In this document: positions 27,189 through 34,851 of the stretch, piece after piece
How the letters are laid out: the number at the start of each line of letters is the position of its first letter
Position numbering within the stretch: the stretch's first letter is position 1
From: Pseudoglutamicibacter albus
Lineage (GTDB): Bacteria; Actinomycetota; Actinomycetes; Actinomycetales; Micrococcaceae
NCBI RefSeq assembly: GCF_022346425.1
Contig: NZ_JAKRCW010000008.1
Coordinates: 1 to 64,000, forward strand
Length of the DNA: 64,000 nucleotides
Direction: 5' to 3'
Position numbers and translations under genes: made by a program
The notes under the pieces: generated by a model
What the model was told of the DNA's origin: nothing
What the model saw: only the letters and a program-made list of their open reading frames with translations
Database searches by the model: none

Positions 27189-28243
27189 TTGACTCTCGAA
27201 GTGTCCTTGACGTCGCCGGCGCCCATGATGCGGCCACGGATGAAGCCGGCCGCCCAGGTTCCGTGCATTGTCGGCAATACCCGCGCGAGCAATCCTTTCT
27301 CCTTCAACGGTAGCTCACGGCCGGCATGCCAAGCGGCCCCTAGGATGCCGAGGCCGTAGCCGATCGGGGCTATCGCGGCCGCGGTACTCGCTTTGCGCAG
27401 GGCCGAGCCCTTCGAGGTAAATGGACGGATCATAAGTCCGATGATGCCCGCGCCGAAGCCGATCAGTGCAGCGGGAGGCGCATAGTGTTTCAGGCGCGCG
27501 CCTCCTGGGCCTCGTCGCCCTAGTTCCCCACGCCACACACCCGAAGCGAAGGTCTGGCGGGCCAGAGCCCCGAAGTTATCGCGGGGGTAGTAGCGAACTC
27601 GCAAGCGAGGGTCGAACCACACCGTATGGCCGGCCTCACGGATGCGTTTGCACAGCTCCCAGTCCTGGGCACGGATCATGGTCTCGTCATAGAGCCCCAC
27701 GATCTCGAAGATCTCGCGGCGGAACACACCGAGATAAGCGGAATCAGCGGGGCCTGCCTGCGCGCCGGTGTGGTAGGGGGCGTTCCCCAAACCGAACGGC
27801 GACTTATAGGCCGCAGCGACAGCTCGCTGGATCGGGTTGGTGCCTTGTGCATCCATGATCCCGCCAACATCGGCGGCACCGGTCTCTTTCAACGCCTCAA
27901 TCGCGATCCGCGTATAGCCCGGGCTCAAAACAGAGTGGCCATCCACGCGGATGATGACATCCGCGTCGACCGCTTCAATCGCCCGGTTCAAACCTGACGG
28001 CGTGTTACCGGCCGGATTCTCCACAAACAGCACGCGCGAATCTTCTGCCGCGATACGCTGCACAATCCGTTCAGTGCCGTCATTGCTGGGCCCCACAGCC
28101 ACAGCGACCTTCTGGGATCCTTCATATTCCTGATCCAAAACTGAGGCGATAGCCTCCGCAATATAGGCGGCCCCGTTCAGCACAGGGATCACATACGCAA
28201 CCGTTGGATTCGCATTCAGCTGCGGCAACGCATTCTTAGTCAT
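27185..28243 (-). CDS. family 2 glycosyltransferase with C-terminal membrane segment
   Basis: A 352-residue ExoA-like GT2 enzyme. The start VAYVIPVLNGAAYIAEAIASVLDQEY, the donor-binding region GPSNDGTERIV, IIRVDGHSVLSPGY (DxH in place of DxD, as in succinoglycan-type enzymes) and RAQDWELCKRIREAGHTVWFDP are clear. About residues 265-315 are hydrophobic, so it is probably membrane associated. The substrate is unknown. It overlaps tagH (TAATG) upstream and the phosphatidyltransferase gene (ATGA) downstream. Confidence 0.9.
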   Translation of the reverse strand: MTKNALPQLNANPTVAYVIPVLNGAAYIAEAIASVLDQEYEGSQKVAVAVGPSNDGTERIVQRIAAEDSRVLFVENPAGNTPSGLNRAIEAVDADVIIRVDGHSVLSPGYTRIAIEALKETGAADVGGIMDAQGTNPIQRAVAAAYKSPFGLGNAPYHTGAQAGPADSAYLGVFRREIFEIVGLYDETMIRAQDWELCKRIREAGHTVWFDPRLRVRYYPRDNFGALARQTFASGVWRGELGRRGPGGARLKHYAPPAALIGFGAGIIGLMIRPFTSKGSALRKASTAAAIAPIGYGLGILGAAWHAGRELPLKEKGLLARVLPTMHGTWAAGFIRGRIMGAGDVKDTSRVK

Positions 28244-29079
28244 TAGCCTCGTGACCTCTGATACGCCTTGACGACCTCTGGGGTGTCCCCGTCCATCATC
28301 AAGACACCCTTTTCAATCCAAATAGTTCGGCTACAGGTATCCTGAATCGATTTCATCGAGTGGGACACCAAGAAGACGGTGCCGGCGCCGTCACGGATCT
28401 CACGGATCCGCTTCTCAGACCGCTTACGGAAAGCCGCGTCTCCCACGGACAAGGCTTCATCGACAATCAGGATGTCATGGAACTTCGAAGCCGCGATCGA
28501 GAACTTCAAACGCGCCTGCATACCTGACGAATACGTGCGCATCGGAAGGTCGATGAAATCCTCAAGGCCCGCGAATTCAACAATCTTGGGGCGTAGCTCT
28601 TCGATCTCATGCATCGAAAACCCCAACGCCAAACAACCCAAGGTGATGTTCTCATCGCCTGAGACGCTCGGGATCAAAGCCGCACCGACGCCAAGGAGGT
28701 TCGGGCGGCTTGAAGCGTAGGTTGCGCCCTCAGCTGGTGGGGTGAGGCCGGTGATGGCTCTCAGTAGCGTCGACTTACCGGAACCGTTCGAACCGATAAT
28801 GCCGATGGATTCGTTCTTATACGCAACGAAACTGACACCTTTGAGCGCGTGCACTTCACGAACCCCGCGCATCCGCTTCTTGAAGATGCCTCCGCGGCTG
28901 TTCGCCCCGGCCGAGCGGCCTGAAGAGAACGCCTTGTATTTCACATGGAGGTCATCCACGATCACAACCGGTTGACGATCAGGGTCGATGCGCAGCTGCT
29001 CCTCACGGCTCGGCGGAACGAGCTCGGCCACGACTTCTTGCCCTTTTTTAGGTTGTTCCTTTTTAGGAGACTCGGCCAT
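28243..29079 (-). CDS. teichoic acid/polysaccharide ABC exporter ATP-binding subunit (TagH-type)
   Basis: A 278-residue ATPase that powers export of lipid-linked wall polymer with the adjacent permease. It shows IGSNGSGKSTLLRAI (Walker A, about residue 100), the signature MRTYSSGMQARLKFSIA, Walker B ILIVDEALSVGDAAF and the switch histidine in VSHSMKSI. The first 50 residues are a charged extension. It is the short TagH/Wzt form without a carbohydrate-binding C-terminus. The ATG at 29079 is preferred to one 12 codons upstream because GGAGG lies six bases before it; it overlaps the permease gene by 17 bases. Confidence 0.92.
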   Translation of the reverse strand: MAESPKKEQPKKGQEVVAELVPPSREEQLRIDPDRQPVVIVDDLHVKYKAFSSGRSAGANSRGGIFKKRMRGVREVHALKGVSFVAYKNESIGIIGSNGSGKSTLLRAITGLTPPAEGATYASSRPNLLGVGAALIPSVSGDENITLGCLALGFSMHEIEELRPKIVEFAGLEDFIDLPMRTYSSGMQARLKFSIAASKFHDILIVDEALSVGDAAFRKRSEKRIREIRDGAGTVFLVSHSMKSIQDTCSRTIWIEKGVLMMDGDTPEVVKAYQRSRG

Positions 29080-29914
29080 AGAGTTCCTCCGCTCGCCAGA
29101 AGAATACGGTGCCAATCACGAACAGGCCCACAGCCCAGCCCGCTACGACTGCCCACGCCATCGGATCAAACGTGTGGCTACCACCCAAAACAAGTCCGCG
29201 TGCGATGGTGAGGACCTGATAGATCGGGTGGAAGTCATACACGGTGATCACGGCTGGCCACTGAGCCAGGATGTTCTCGACCGAGAACAAGACACCGGAT
29301 GTGAAGAAGAAGAAACGGTTCACGACCGGCAGCAGCTGCGTCAGGTCGTGTGTGTGCACAGTCAAACGTGCAAACAGGAATGCAACCCCTGTGTTGAAGA
29401 TCGCATAGAGCGCGAATAGCGGGATGATCAAAAGCCACTGCCACCGTGGCCAGTAGCCCAGTGCCATGACGTATATGAACATGACACCCAACATGGGGAT
29501 CTGGGTGAGGATCTGCTGGATCACGATCGAGAACGGAAGGGTCGCGCGCGGGAAGGCTAGCGACTGCACGAGCGCACGGTTACCGGTGATAGAGCGGGCG
29601 CCGTCGCTCATCGATTTGGAGAAAAACTCGATGAGGAACACGCCGATCACCACGAACGCCGCGAACCCGGGCGGGCGCCGGTCTCCTTGCAGGACACCGA
29701 AAATGAACCCGTACATCAACGCGTTGAAGGTAGGCTTCAAGATCTCCCAGAACACACCCAAACGGTTCTGGGAGTTGCGTGCACGGATCTTGGACTGTGC
29801 AAAGACGATGGCGAATCGCCTGCGCCGCCAGGTCTCTCGATAATAGGCGAAGAGGCCAGGGCGCGCGCCCACACGGCTCAGGCCGTGGGACTGTGCCAAC
29901 GCTGGGATGTCCAT
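29063..29914 (-). CDS. teichoic acid/polysaccharide ABC exporter permease (TagG-type)
   Basis: A 283-residue ABC-2 membrane subunit with six hydrophobic segments. After the cytosolic helix comes FAQSKIRARNSQNRLGVFWEILKPTFNALMYGFIFG, the typical Wzm/TagG entry region; FYPIYQV-like DFHPIYQVLTIARGLVLG lies before the last helices. With the overlapping ATPase it forms the exporter. It heads the unit tagG-tagH-GT2-CDP-alcohol transferase-GT2. The 136-base gap upstream (29915-30050) contains a TAGAAT box (29986-29981 on the minus strand) as a possible -10 and nothing else clear. Confidence 0.92.
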   Translation of the reverse strand: MDIPALAQSHGLSRVGARPGLFAYYRETWRRRRFAIVFAQSKIRARNSQNRLGVFWEILKPTFNALMYGFIFGVLQGDRRPPGFAAFVVIGVFLIEFFSKSMSDGARSITGNRALVQSLAFPRATLPFSIVIQQILTQIPMLGVMFIYVMALGYWPRWQWLLIIPLFALYAIFNTGVAFLFARLTVHTHDLTQLLPVVNRFFFFTSGVLFSVENILAQWPAVITVYDFHPIYQVLTIARGLVLGGSHTFDPMAWAVVAGWAVGLFVIGTVFFWRAEELYGRVS

Positions 29915-30050
29915 AGACGAGCTACTGCTTCCTCTAATGATGCTGGCCGTACATGCAAAACGGCCGGCTTGGTGTGAAAGATTCTATCTGTTCGTGTGTT
30001 GCTCACCTTAGCGCGCATCGACGATTCAGATGCAATCGGTGTGCTGCCGC

Positions 30051-31106
30051 TTACTTTTTCTTATCTTCGGGTAGCGCCGCATAGTAATCCGCGACCGTGT
30101 CGTTGCGCAGAGCTTCCGCGAGCGCATCGATCGCGGCTTGGTCAGGCAAAACGATCGACTGTCCGTCCAGGCTTGTACCTGTACCTGCGGTTGGCAGCGT
30201 GAAGCTCACGATGTCGGAGGCACGTACGTTCTTCATCTGCAGTCCCAGCCCGGTGAGCAGGGATGGGTCAGAGAATTCTTCGTCCATGGAGATGTATGGG
30301 GCTATAGAATCCACGACCTTGAAGAGCTTGGCCGGGTTTGACAGGGTCTCCGCGCTCAGGACTTTCCCAAAGACAGCTTTGAGGAACTTCTGTTGGTTTC
30401 GTACGCGCTGATAGTCGCCGTCGGGGAAGCTCTTACGTTCGCGCACAAAGCGTAGGGCCTTGTCGCCGTCGATGTGAATCTTGCCCTTCGGGTAGTGGTA
30501 GTCGGTGTCGTGGGCGATGAAGTCGTATTCGTTGTCGACTGTGACGCCGCCGATTGCTGTGGTGAGGTCGCGGAATCCTTGGAAGTCGATGATCGCTACG
30601 TGGTCGATGCGGGTGTCGAGCCGTTCTTCGAGGGTCTGGATGAGTAGCGGGACGCCGCCGTTAGCCATTGCGGCGTTGAGTTTTGCCTCGCCGTGGCCTG
30701 GGATCGTGATCCAGGTGTCTCGCATGAGCGAGATGACGTAGACCTTATCGCGGCTTTCTGGGATGTGGACGAGCATCATGGAGTCGGAACGCCGGTCAGT
30801 TGCGGTCGCGTTCGGGTCGATAGCCGCCCGCTTACCTTTACCGGGGCCGCCGTCCGCGCCAAGTAGCAGGATGTTCATGGAAGTGTCGCCTGGGTCTTTG
30901 ACCGGGCGGTCTTCCTCGTCCGGGAAAGCGCTTGCGATTGTGCTGGTTTTCTCGAAGGCACGCCCGAATTTTGAGGCCAGGCCAAGGCCTGCTCCTGCGA
31001 CGGTGACCATGATGATGAGCAGGCATCCCAGTACGATACGGCCGACGTGCACACGACGGTGCTTCACGCGGCGGGGCACATAGGTACCCTGCGTGGTTCC
31101 GTACAT
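30051..31106 (-). CDS. LytR-CpsA-Psr (LCP) family wall polymer ligase
   Basis: A 351-residue type II membrane protein: basic N-terminus, one helix at about 22-45, then an extracellular LCP domain with NILLLGADGG, RRSDSMMLVHIPESRDKVYVISLMRDTWITIPGHGEAKLNAA and ALRFVRERKSFPDGDYQRVRNQQKF, which carry the conserved arginines and aspartates for pyrophosphate-lipid binding. LCP enzymes attach teichoic acids and related polymers to peptidoglycan, fitting its place beside the exporter genes. ATG at 31106 has GGAG five bases upstream; a TTG one codon earlier is unlikely. Confidence 0.93.
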   Translation of the reverse strand: MYGTTQGTYVPRRVKHRRVHVGRIVLGCLLIIMVTVAGAGLGLASKFGRAFEKTSTIASAFPDEEDRPVKDPGDTSMNILLLGADGGPGKGKRAAIDPNATATDRRSDSMMLVHIPESRDKVYVISLMRDTWITIPGHGEAKLNAAMANGGVPLLIQTLEERLDTRIDHVAIIDFQGFRDLTTAIGGVTVDNEYDFIAHDTDYHYPKGKIHIDGDKALRFVRERKSFPDGDYQRVRNQQKFLKAVFGKVLSAETLSNPAKLFKVVDSIAPYISMDEEFSDPSLLTGLGLQMKNVRASDIVSFTLPTAGTGTSLDGQSIVLPDQAAIDALAEALRNDTVADYYAALPEDKKK

Positions 31107-31218
31107 CAATGCTCCTCACGTAGTCGATCACGGCTATGGGCGCCCTGATGATCCAACGAAGCGACCGCTCACAGAAGTGATAGTCCCAAGTTCTAAGAAT
31201 AGAGTCGCTTTGGGTTTA

Positions 31219-31683
31219 CTAGGCAAATTTCGCAGCGACACTCTTGGGGACGAATTCGGTTATGTCTCCCCCGAGTGATGCAACTTCCTTGATCAGCGAT
31301 GAAGAAACGTACTGATACTCCGGGTCTCCGAGAATGAATACGGTTTCAACGCCGGTGAGGTGGCGGTTCATGGAGGCCATCGGGGTTTCGAATTCGAAGT
31401 CCTGGCTGTTGCGTAGCCCTTTGAGGATGGCGCGCGCCCCTTTGCGAGCGCAGTATTCGGCTAGTAGCCCGTCCCCCATGGGTTCCACTGTGATGCCGCT
31501 GATCGCTGAGACCTGGTCGCGGATCATTTGGACGCGTTCTTCTTCGCTGAAACGGTATTTCTTTGCCGGATTCGTGGAGACGGCAACGATGACCTCATCG
31601 AAGAGTGAGGCCGCACGCATGAAGACCTCTAGATGGCCCTTATGGACAGGGTCGAAGGACCCTGGGCATACAACACGAGTCAT
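31219..31683 (-). CDS. coaD: phosphopantetheine adenylyltransferase
   Basis: Penultimate enzyme of coenzyme A synthesis, joining ATP and 4'-phosphopantetheine. CPGSFDPVHKGHLEVFMRA has the nucleotidyltransferase HxGH, and YQYVSSSLIKEVASLGGDI is the second signature. 154 residues is normal. It diverges from the aminotransferase gene over 124 bases, which hold no other gene. RsmD, its frequent neighbour in Actinobacteria, is 2.5 kb away on the other strand. Confidence 0.96.
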   Translation of the reverse strand: MTRVVCPGSFDPVHKGHLEVFMRAASLFDEVIVAVSTNPAKKYRFSEEERVQMIRDQVSAISGITVEPMGDGLLAEYCARKGARAILKGLRNSQDFEFETPMASMNRHLTGVETVFILGDPEYQYVSSSLIKEVASLGGDITEFVPKSVAAKFA

Positions 31684-31795
31684 GTGAACACTGTTTCATA
31701 TTTTTCTGGGAACGTCGTCGAATTCGTACGGTTTGGGATGCATTCACAGGTTGTGGCGCGCAGCTATGCGCAGCGGCGTCCGTGTATGGGCTCGG

Positions 31796-31801
31796 TACTG
31801 T
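31796..31801 (+). promoter_or_regulatory. -10 box placed for a leaderless aminotransferase mRNA
   Basis: TACTGT ends six bases before the ATG at 31808, and there is no ribosome-binding sequence. The context TACTGTATAAGCATG is nearly identical to that of the ABC transporter gene at 57111. No clear -35. Confidence 0.45.
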
Positions 31802-31807
31802 ATAAGC

Positions 31808-33157
31808 ATGGCCAGCATCAATGAGACCAGCACGAATACTTCAAACCCGGGCCAGCAGCCCCGCTTCTCTTCGATTCCTGCCTCACCCTCGATTGCGCCG
31901 TGGTTCCAGGGGGCGCGGCGAGCGCGTCTGGCGGGGGCTCATGGGCTGAAGAAAACTATCTTCGAGGAGGTTTCGGATCTTGCTGGGCTGCATGAGGCGG
32001 TGAATTTAGGTCAGGGTATTCCGGATAACGATGCGCCTGATGAGATCGTGGATATCGCTCAGCAGATGCTTGCGCGTGGTCATCATCAGTACGCTCCGGC
32101 AGCCGGTGTCCAGGATTTGAGGGTTGCGATCGCTGAGCATCAGCAGTCCTGGTATCGGGTGACGGTGGATCCGGATGCGCAGGTTGTTGTGACCTCAGGT
32201 GCTACGGAAGCTATCGCTGCGGCTGTGCTCGCGTTTACTCGTCCGGGCGATAACGTCGTGACTTTCGAGCCGTTTTATGACGCCTATGCGGCGTTGACTG
32301 GTTTTGCCCGGGTTGAATTGCGGACTGTCCCGATGGTTTTTGACGCTCAGACGGGCTCTTTTCAGCCGGATTGTGAGGCTTTGGCTCAGGCGGTGGATCA
32401 GAACACCCGCATGATCATCGTGAATGATCCGCATAACCCGACCGGATCGGTGTTTAGTCCGGACTCCCGCAAAGCGATCGTTAAGGCTGCTATTGAGGCT
32501 TCTGCTTTGATCCTCTCTGACGAGGTCTATGAGCACCTGGTCTATAACCAAAAAGGCGATGAGCGTCTGGGGCTTGCCAATGGTTTTGTGCCGTTTGCTC
32601 ACACGCCTGGGGCGTGGGAGCGAACCATCTCGGTTTCTTCTGCCGGGAAGACGTTCTCTTTGACGGGGTGGAAGGTCGGGTGGGCTACTGGCCCGGCTCA
32701 GTTGATCGATGCGTTGCGTACCGTCAAGCAGTATCTGACGTTCTCTACCGGCCCGATGTTCCAGCCGGCGATCGCTCATGGTTTGCGTTTGCCGCGCGAG
32801 TTCTTCACCCGCCGTGCTGTGCAGCTGGGTGAGAAAGTCAATGTATTGGTCGATGCGCTTGAAGACGCTGGCGCGAAGGTTGTGCGGCCACGTGGTGGAT
32901 ATTTCGTGCTGGCCGATATGGCGCCGTTGGGTATTGAGGATGCGACCGAGCTCGCTCAGGTGTTGCCTGAGAAGGCCGGTGTAGCTGCGGTTCCGGTCAG
33001 CGCCTTCACGACGCCTGAGTTTGAGGGCCGTTTCGCTTCATACTTGCGTTTTGCCGCTTGCAAGGACCAAGCGAGCGTTGAGGAGGGCGCGAAACGGTTG
33101 CGTGCCTCGCTTGCTGATGTTGCGCAGGCGGTAGCGGGTGAAAGCGCTGGCCGGTGA
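31808..33157 (+). CDS. class I/II pyridoxal-phosphate aminotransferase
   Basis: A 449-residue fold-type I aminotransferase. It has GQGIPDNDAPDEI near the N-terminus, VVTSGATEAIAAAVLAF, NDPHNPTGSVFS, SDEVYEHLVY and the PLP lysine in SVSSAGKTFSLTGWKVGWATG. The pattern fits the DapC/kynurenine-glutamine/methionine transaminase group; the substrate cannot be fixed. The frame is open upstream, but the ATG at 31808 follows a TACTGT box by six bases, suggesting a leaderless mRNA. Its stop overlaps the next gene by four bases (GTGA). Confidence 0.92.
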   Translation: MASINETSTNTSNPGQQPRFSSIPASPSIAPWFQGARRARLAGAHGLKKTIFEEVSDLAGLHEAVNLGQGIPDNDAPDEIVDIAQQMLARGHHQYAPAAGVQDLRVAIAEHQQSWYRVTVDPDAQVVVTSGATEAIAAAVLAFTRPGDNVVTFEPFYDAYAALTGFARVELRTVPMVFDAQTGSFQPDCEALAQAVDQNTRMIIVNDPHNPTGSVFSPDSRKAIVKAAIEASALILSDEVYEHLVYNQKGDERLGLANGFVPFAHTPGAWERTISVSSAGKTFSLTGWKVGWATGPAQLIDALRTVKQYLTFSTGPMFQPAIAHGLRLPREFFTRRAVQLGEKVNVLVDALEDAGAKVVRPRGGYFVLADMAPLGIEDATELAQVLPEKAGVAAVPVSAFTTPEFEGRFASYLRFAACKDQASVEEGAKRLRASLADVAQAVAGESAGR

Positions 33158-34089
33158 TCATGAGCGGAGTACATAACGCCGATGAGGCGTCAAACGTGAA
33201 TGAACACCCTGATACTTCGCGTCCGAGTGGGTCTCAGTTCCTTGGTAGCGAGGTTCTCAGTTCGGGGGCGGTAGCTGCTTGGTGGCGTTCCCCGTGGATC
33301 CCGGGCGGGTTGACCTTAGATATCGATGGGGCCGAACAGTCCACGGTTTTCCCGGATGATCAGTCGCGGCTTCTCTACGACTACCTTCAGTGGATGCAGG
33401 CCGCCCTCCAGCTGTGGACCCCACGCGGCGCCGGAGCAGCACGCGGCACCGGAGAATCGGACGGCGCTGGAACATCGCAAAGCACTGCTTTCCGCGCTGG
33501 AACCTATATTCACTTAGGCGGCGGAGGTTTGTCTTTGCCGCGGGCCCTTGCCGTAGCGGAGCCAGCCAGCAGGCACATCGTGGTGGATTTAGATCCTGAC
33601 TTGATCGATACGGTCTTGGCGAAGGTTCCGTTCCCGGGCACCAACGCTCCGCACGTGATCGCCGGCGATGTGCGGGATGCCCTGCCTCGCGCGGTAGAGG
33701 TCGCCGGAGTTGCCGATGCTCTCGTGCTTGATATCTCGATCGAGCCTGATTCGCCAGCTCGCCTGTTCGATCCGGGGTTTATGACCGAAATGTTCGATGC
33801 GGTAGTCCCCGGCGGGCTTGTTCTCATCAACATCGGCGACGAGCCGGGTCTTGAGGCGACCCGCCGGATGGCTGACTCACTCAAGGCCGCCGGAGCTAGC
33901 TATTTCGTTGCCGCTGATTCCTCGATGTTCTCTCTCACGATGCCCGGCAACGTCGTGCTTGGTGCGCGGCGTTCACCCGCCCCGTTCACCGCCGAGGAGT
34001 TAGCCGCCCTCCACGCGGCAGGCCCGCGGCCAGGTACCGTGCTGAGCCCCGGTGAACTCGCCGCGGTGTTCGCAGGCCAGGCCCAATGA
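33154..34089 (+). CDS. spermidine synthase-like SAM-binding protein
   Basis: A 311-residue Rossmann-fold protein of the spermidine synthase/methyltransferase class. The nucleotide site reads YIHLGGGGLSLPRALAV, then HIVVDLDPDLIDTVLAK (acidic end of strand 2) and VIAGDVRDAL, as in polyamine propyltransferase-like actinobacterial proteins; VLDISIEPDSPARLFDPGFM resembles the catalytic loop but with Ile-Ser in place of the usual Asp. It is therefore perhaps a methyltransferase rather than a true spermidine synthase. A glycine-rich stretch at about 91-108 is made by three 18-bp repeats. The GTG start overlaps the aminotransferase stop; ATG at 33160 is an alternative. Confidence 0.75.
   Translation: MIMSGVHNADEASNVNEHPDTSRPSGSQFLGSEVLSSGAVAAWWRSPWIPGGLTLDIDGAEQSTVFPDDQSRLLYDYLQWMQAALQLWTPRGAGAARGTGESDGAGTSQSTAFRAGTYIHLGGGGLSLPRALAVAEPASRHIVVDLDPDLIDTVLAKVPFPGTNAPHVIAGDVRDALPRAVEVAGVADALVLDISIEPDSPARLFDPGFMTEMFDAVVPGGLVLINIGDEPGLEATRRMADSLKAAGASYFVAADSSMFSLTMPGNVVLGARRSPAPFTAEELAALHAAGPRPGTVLSPGELAAVFAGQAQ
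33424..33477. repeat. three 18-bp tandem repeats in the spermidine synthase-like gene
   Basis: Units 33424-33441, 33442-33459 and 33460-33477 encode RGAGAA, RGTGES and DGAGTS. The array lies just before the SAM-binding YIHLGGGG strand. Confidence 0.75.
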
Positions 34090-34162
34090 TCCCCGCTACA
34101 CGGACACGAACACATGAAACCGAACAGATGAAAACAACCGGGCAGCAACCTCAGGAGGATAA

Positions 34163-34837
34163 GTGAGCCGCATCATCGCAGGGGTCGCCGGCGGCCGAAG
34201 ACTCACAAGCGTGCCCGGCCACGACACCCGCCCGACCACCGACCGCGTCAAAGAGGCCCTGTTCTCCCGCCTGGACTCTTGGGACGTCATCGCTGGCGCC
34301 CGCGTACTTGACCTCTTCGCCGGATCCGGAGCGCTCGGACTCGAGAGCTTATCGCGCGGAGCCCACAACGCGATCCTCGTGGATCACGCCCGCCCCGCCA
34401 TCCAAGCCCTACGCGCCAACGCCACACTCATCAACAAGGAACTCAGCAACACAGCTCCCGTCAGCAACACAGCGCCCATCAGCAACACAGCGCCCATAAA
34501 CAGCCCAGCGCCTGTCAATAGCACAGCGCCTGGGAAGGGCTGCGCGTTCGGAGCCAGGGTTGAGCAGGCGAAGGCGGCAACGTTCCTCGCCAACTACTCG
34601 GGCGTCTCGTTTACGCTCGTCTTCCTCGACCCTCCCTACCCCATGAGCACTGAGGAGGTGGATGAGCTTCTAGCCGCACTTGTGCCCCACCTGGCTCCCG
34701 ATGCGGTCGTGTGCCTCGAGAGAGCCTCCAGCTCGCCTGCCCCACAGTGGCCGGACGGCCTTTCAGCGCTCAAGCCACGCCGCTATGGGGAAACCACCCT
34801 GTATTTCGCCGAAACACCAGTAGCCGAAACCCCATAA
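34163..34837 (+). CDS. rsmD: 16S rRNA (guanine966-N2)-methyltransferase RsmD
   Basis: Methylates G966 of 16S rRNA. The protein (224 residues) shows RIIAGVAGGRRL, TRPTTDRVKEALFSRL, the SAM motif DLFAGSGALGLESLSRGA and the catalytic LDPPYP. Normal RsmD is about 185-200 residues; the extra length is a repetitive insert at about 94-124 made of SNTAP-type hexapeptides, between the SAM-binding half and the DPPY motif. GTG at 34163 has AGGAGG four bases upstream. It converges on recG, with 14 bases between the stops. Confidence 0.94.
   Translation: MSRIIAGVAGGRRLTSVPGHDTRPTTDRVKEALFSRLDSWDVIAGARVLDLFAGSGALGLESLSRGAHNAILVDHARPAIQALRANATLINKELSNTAPVSNTAPISNTAPINSPAPVNSTAPGKGCAFGARVEQAKAATFLANYSGVSFTLVFLDPPYPMSTEEVDELLAALVPHLAPDAVVCLERASSSPAPQWPDGLSALKPRRYGETTLYFAETPVAETP
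34445..34534. repeat. five 18-bp tandem repeats inside rsmD
   Basis: Units at 34445, 34463, 34481, 34499 and 34517 encode SNTAPV, SNTAPI, SNTAPI, NSPAPV and NSTAPG. Units 2 and 3 differ by one base, so the array is recent or still changing. Confidence 0.85.
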
Positions 34838-34851
34838 CCGCTCCAGAAGGC

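Noticed and set aside
18399-31106. Horizontally acquired island for the wall polymer cluster
   Set aside because: No mobile element, tRNA junction or obvious change in base composition or codon use at its borders.
32195-32779. 194-codon open frame antisense to the aminotransferase
   Set aside because: No recognisable protein features; the aminotransferase in the opposite strand is unambiguous.
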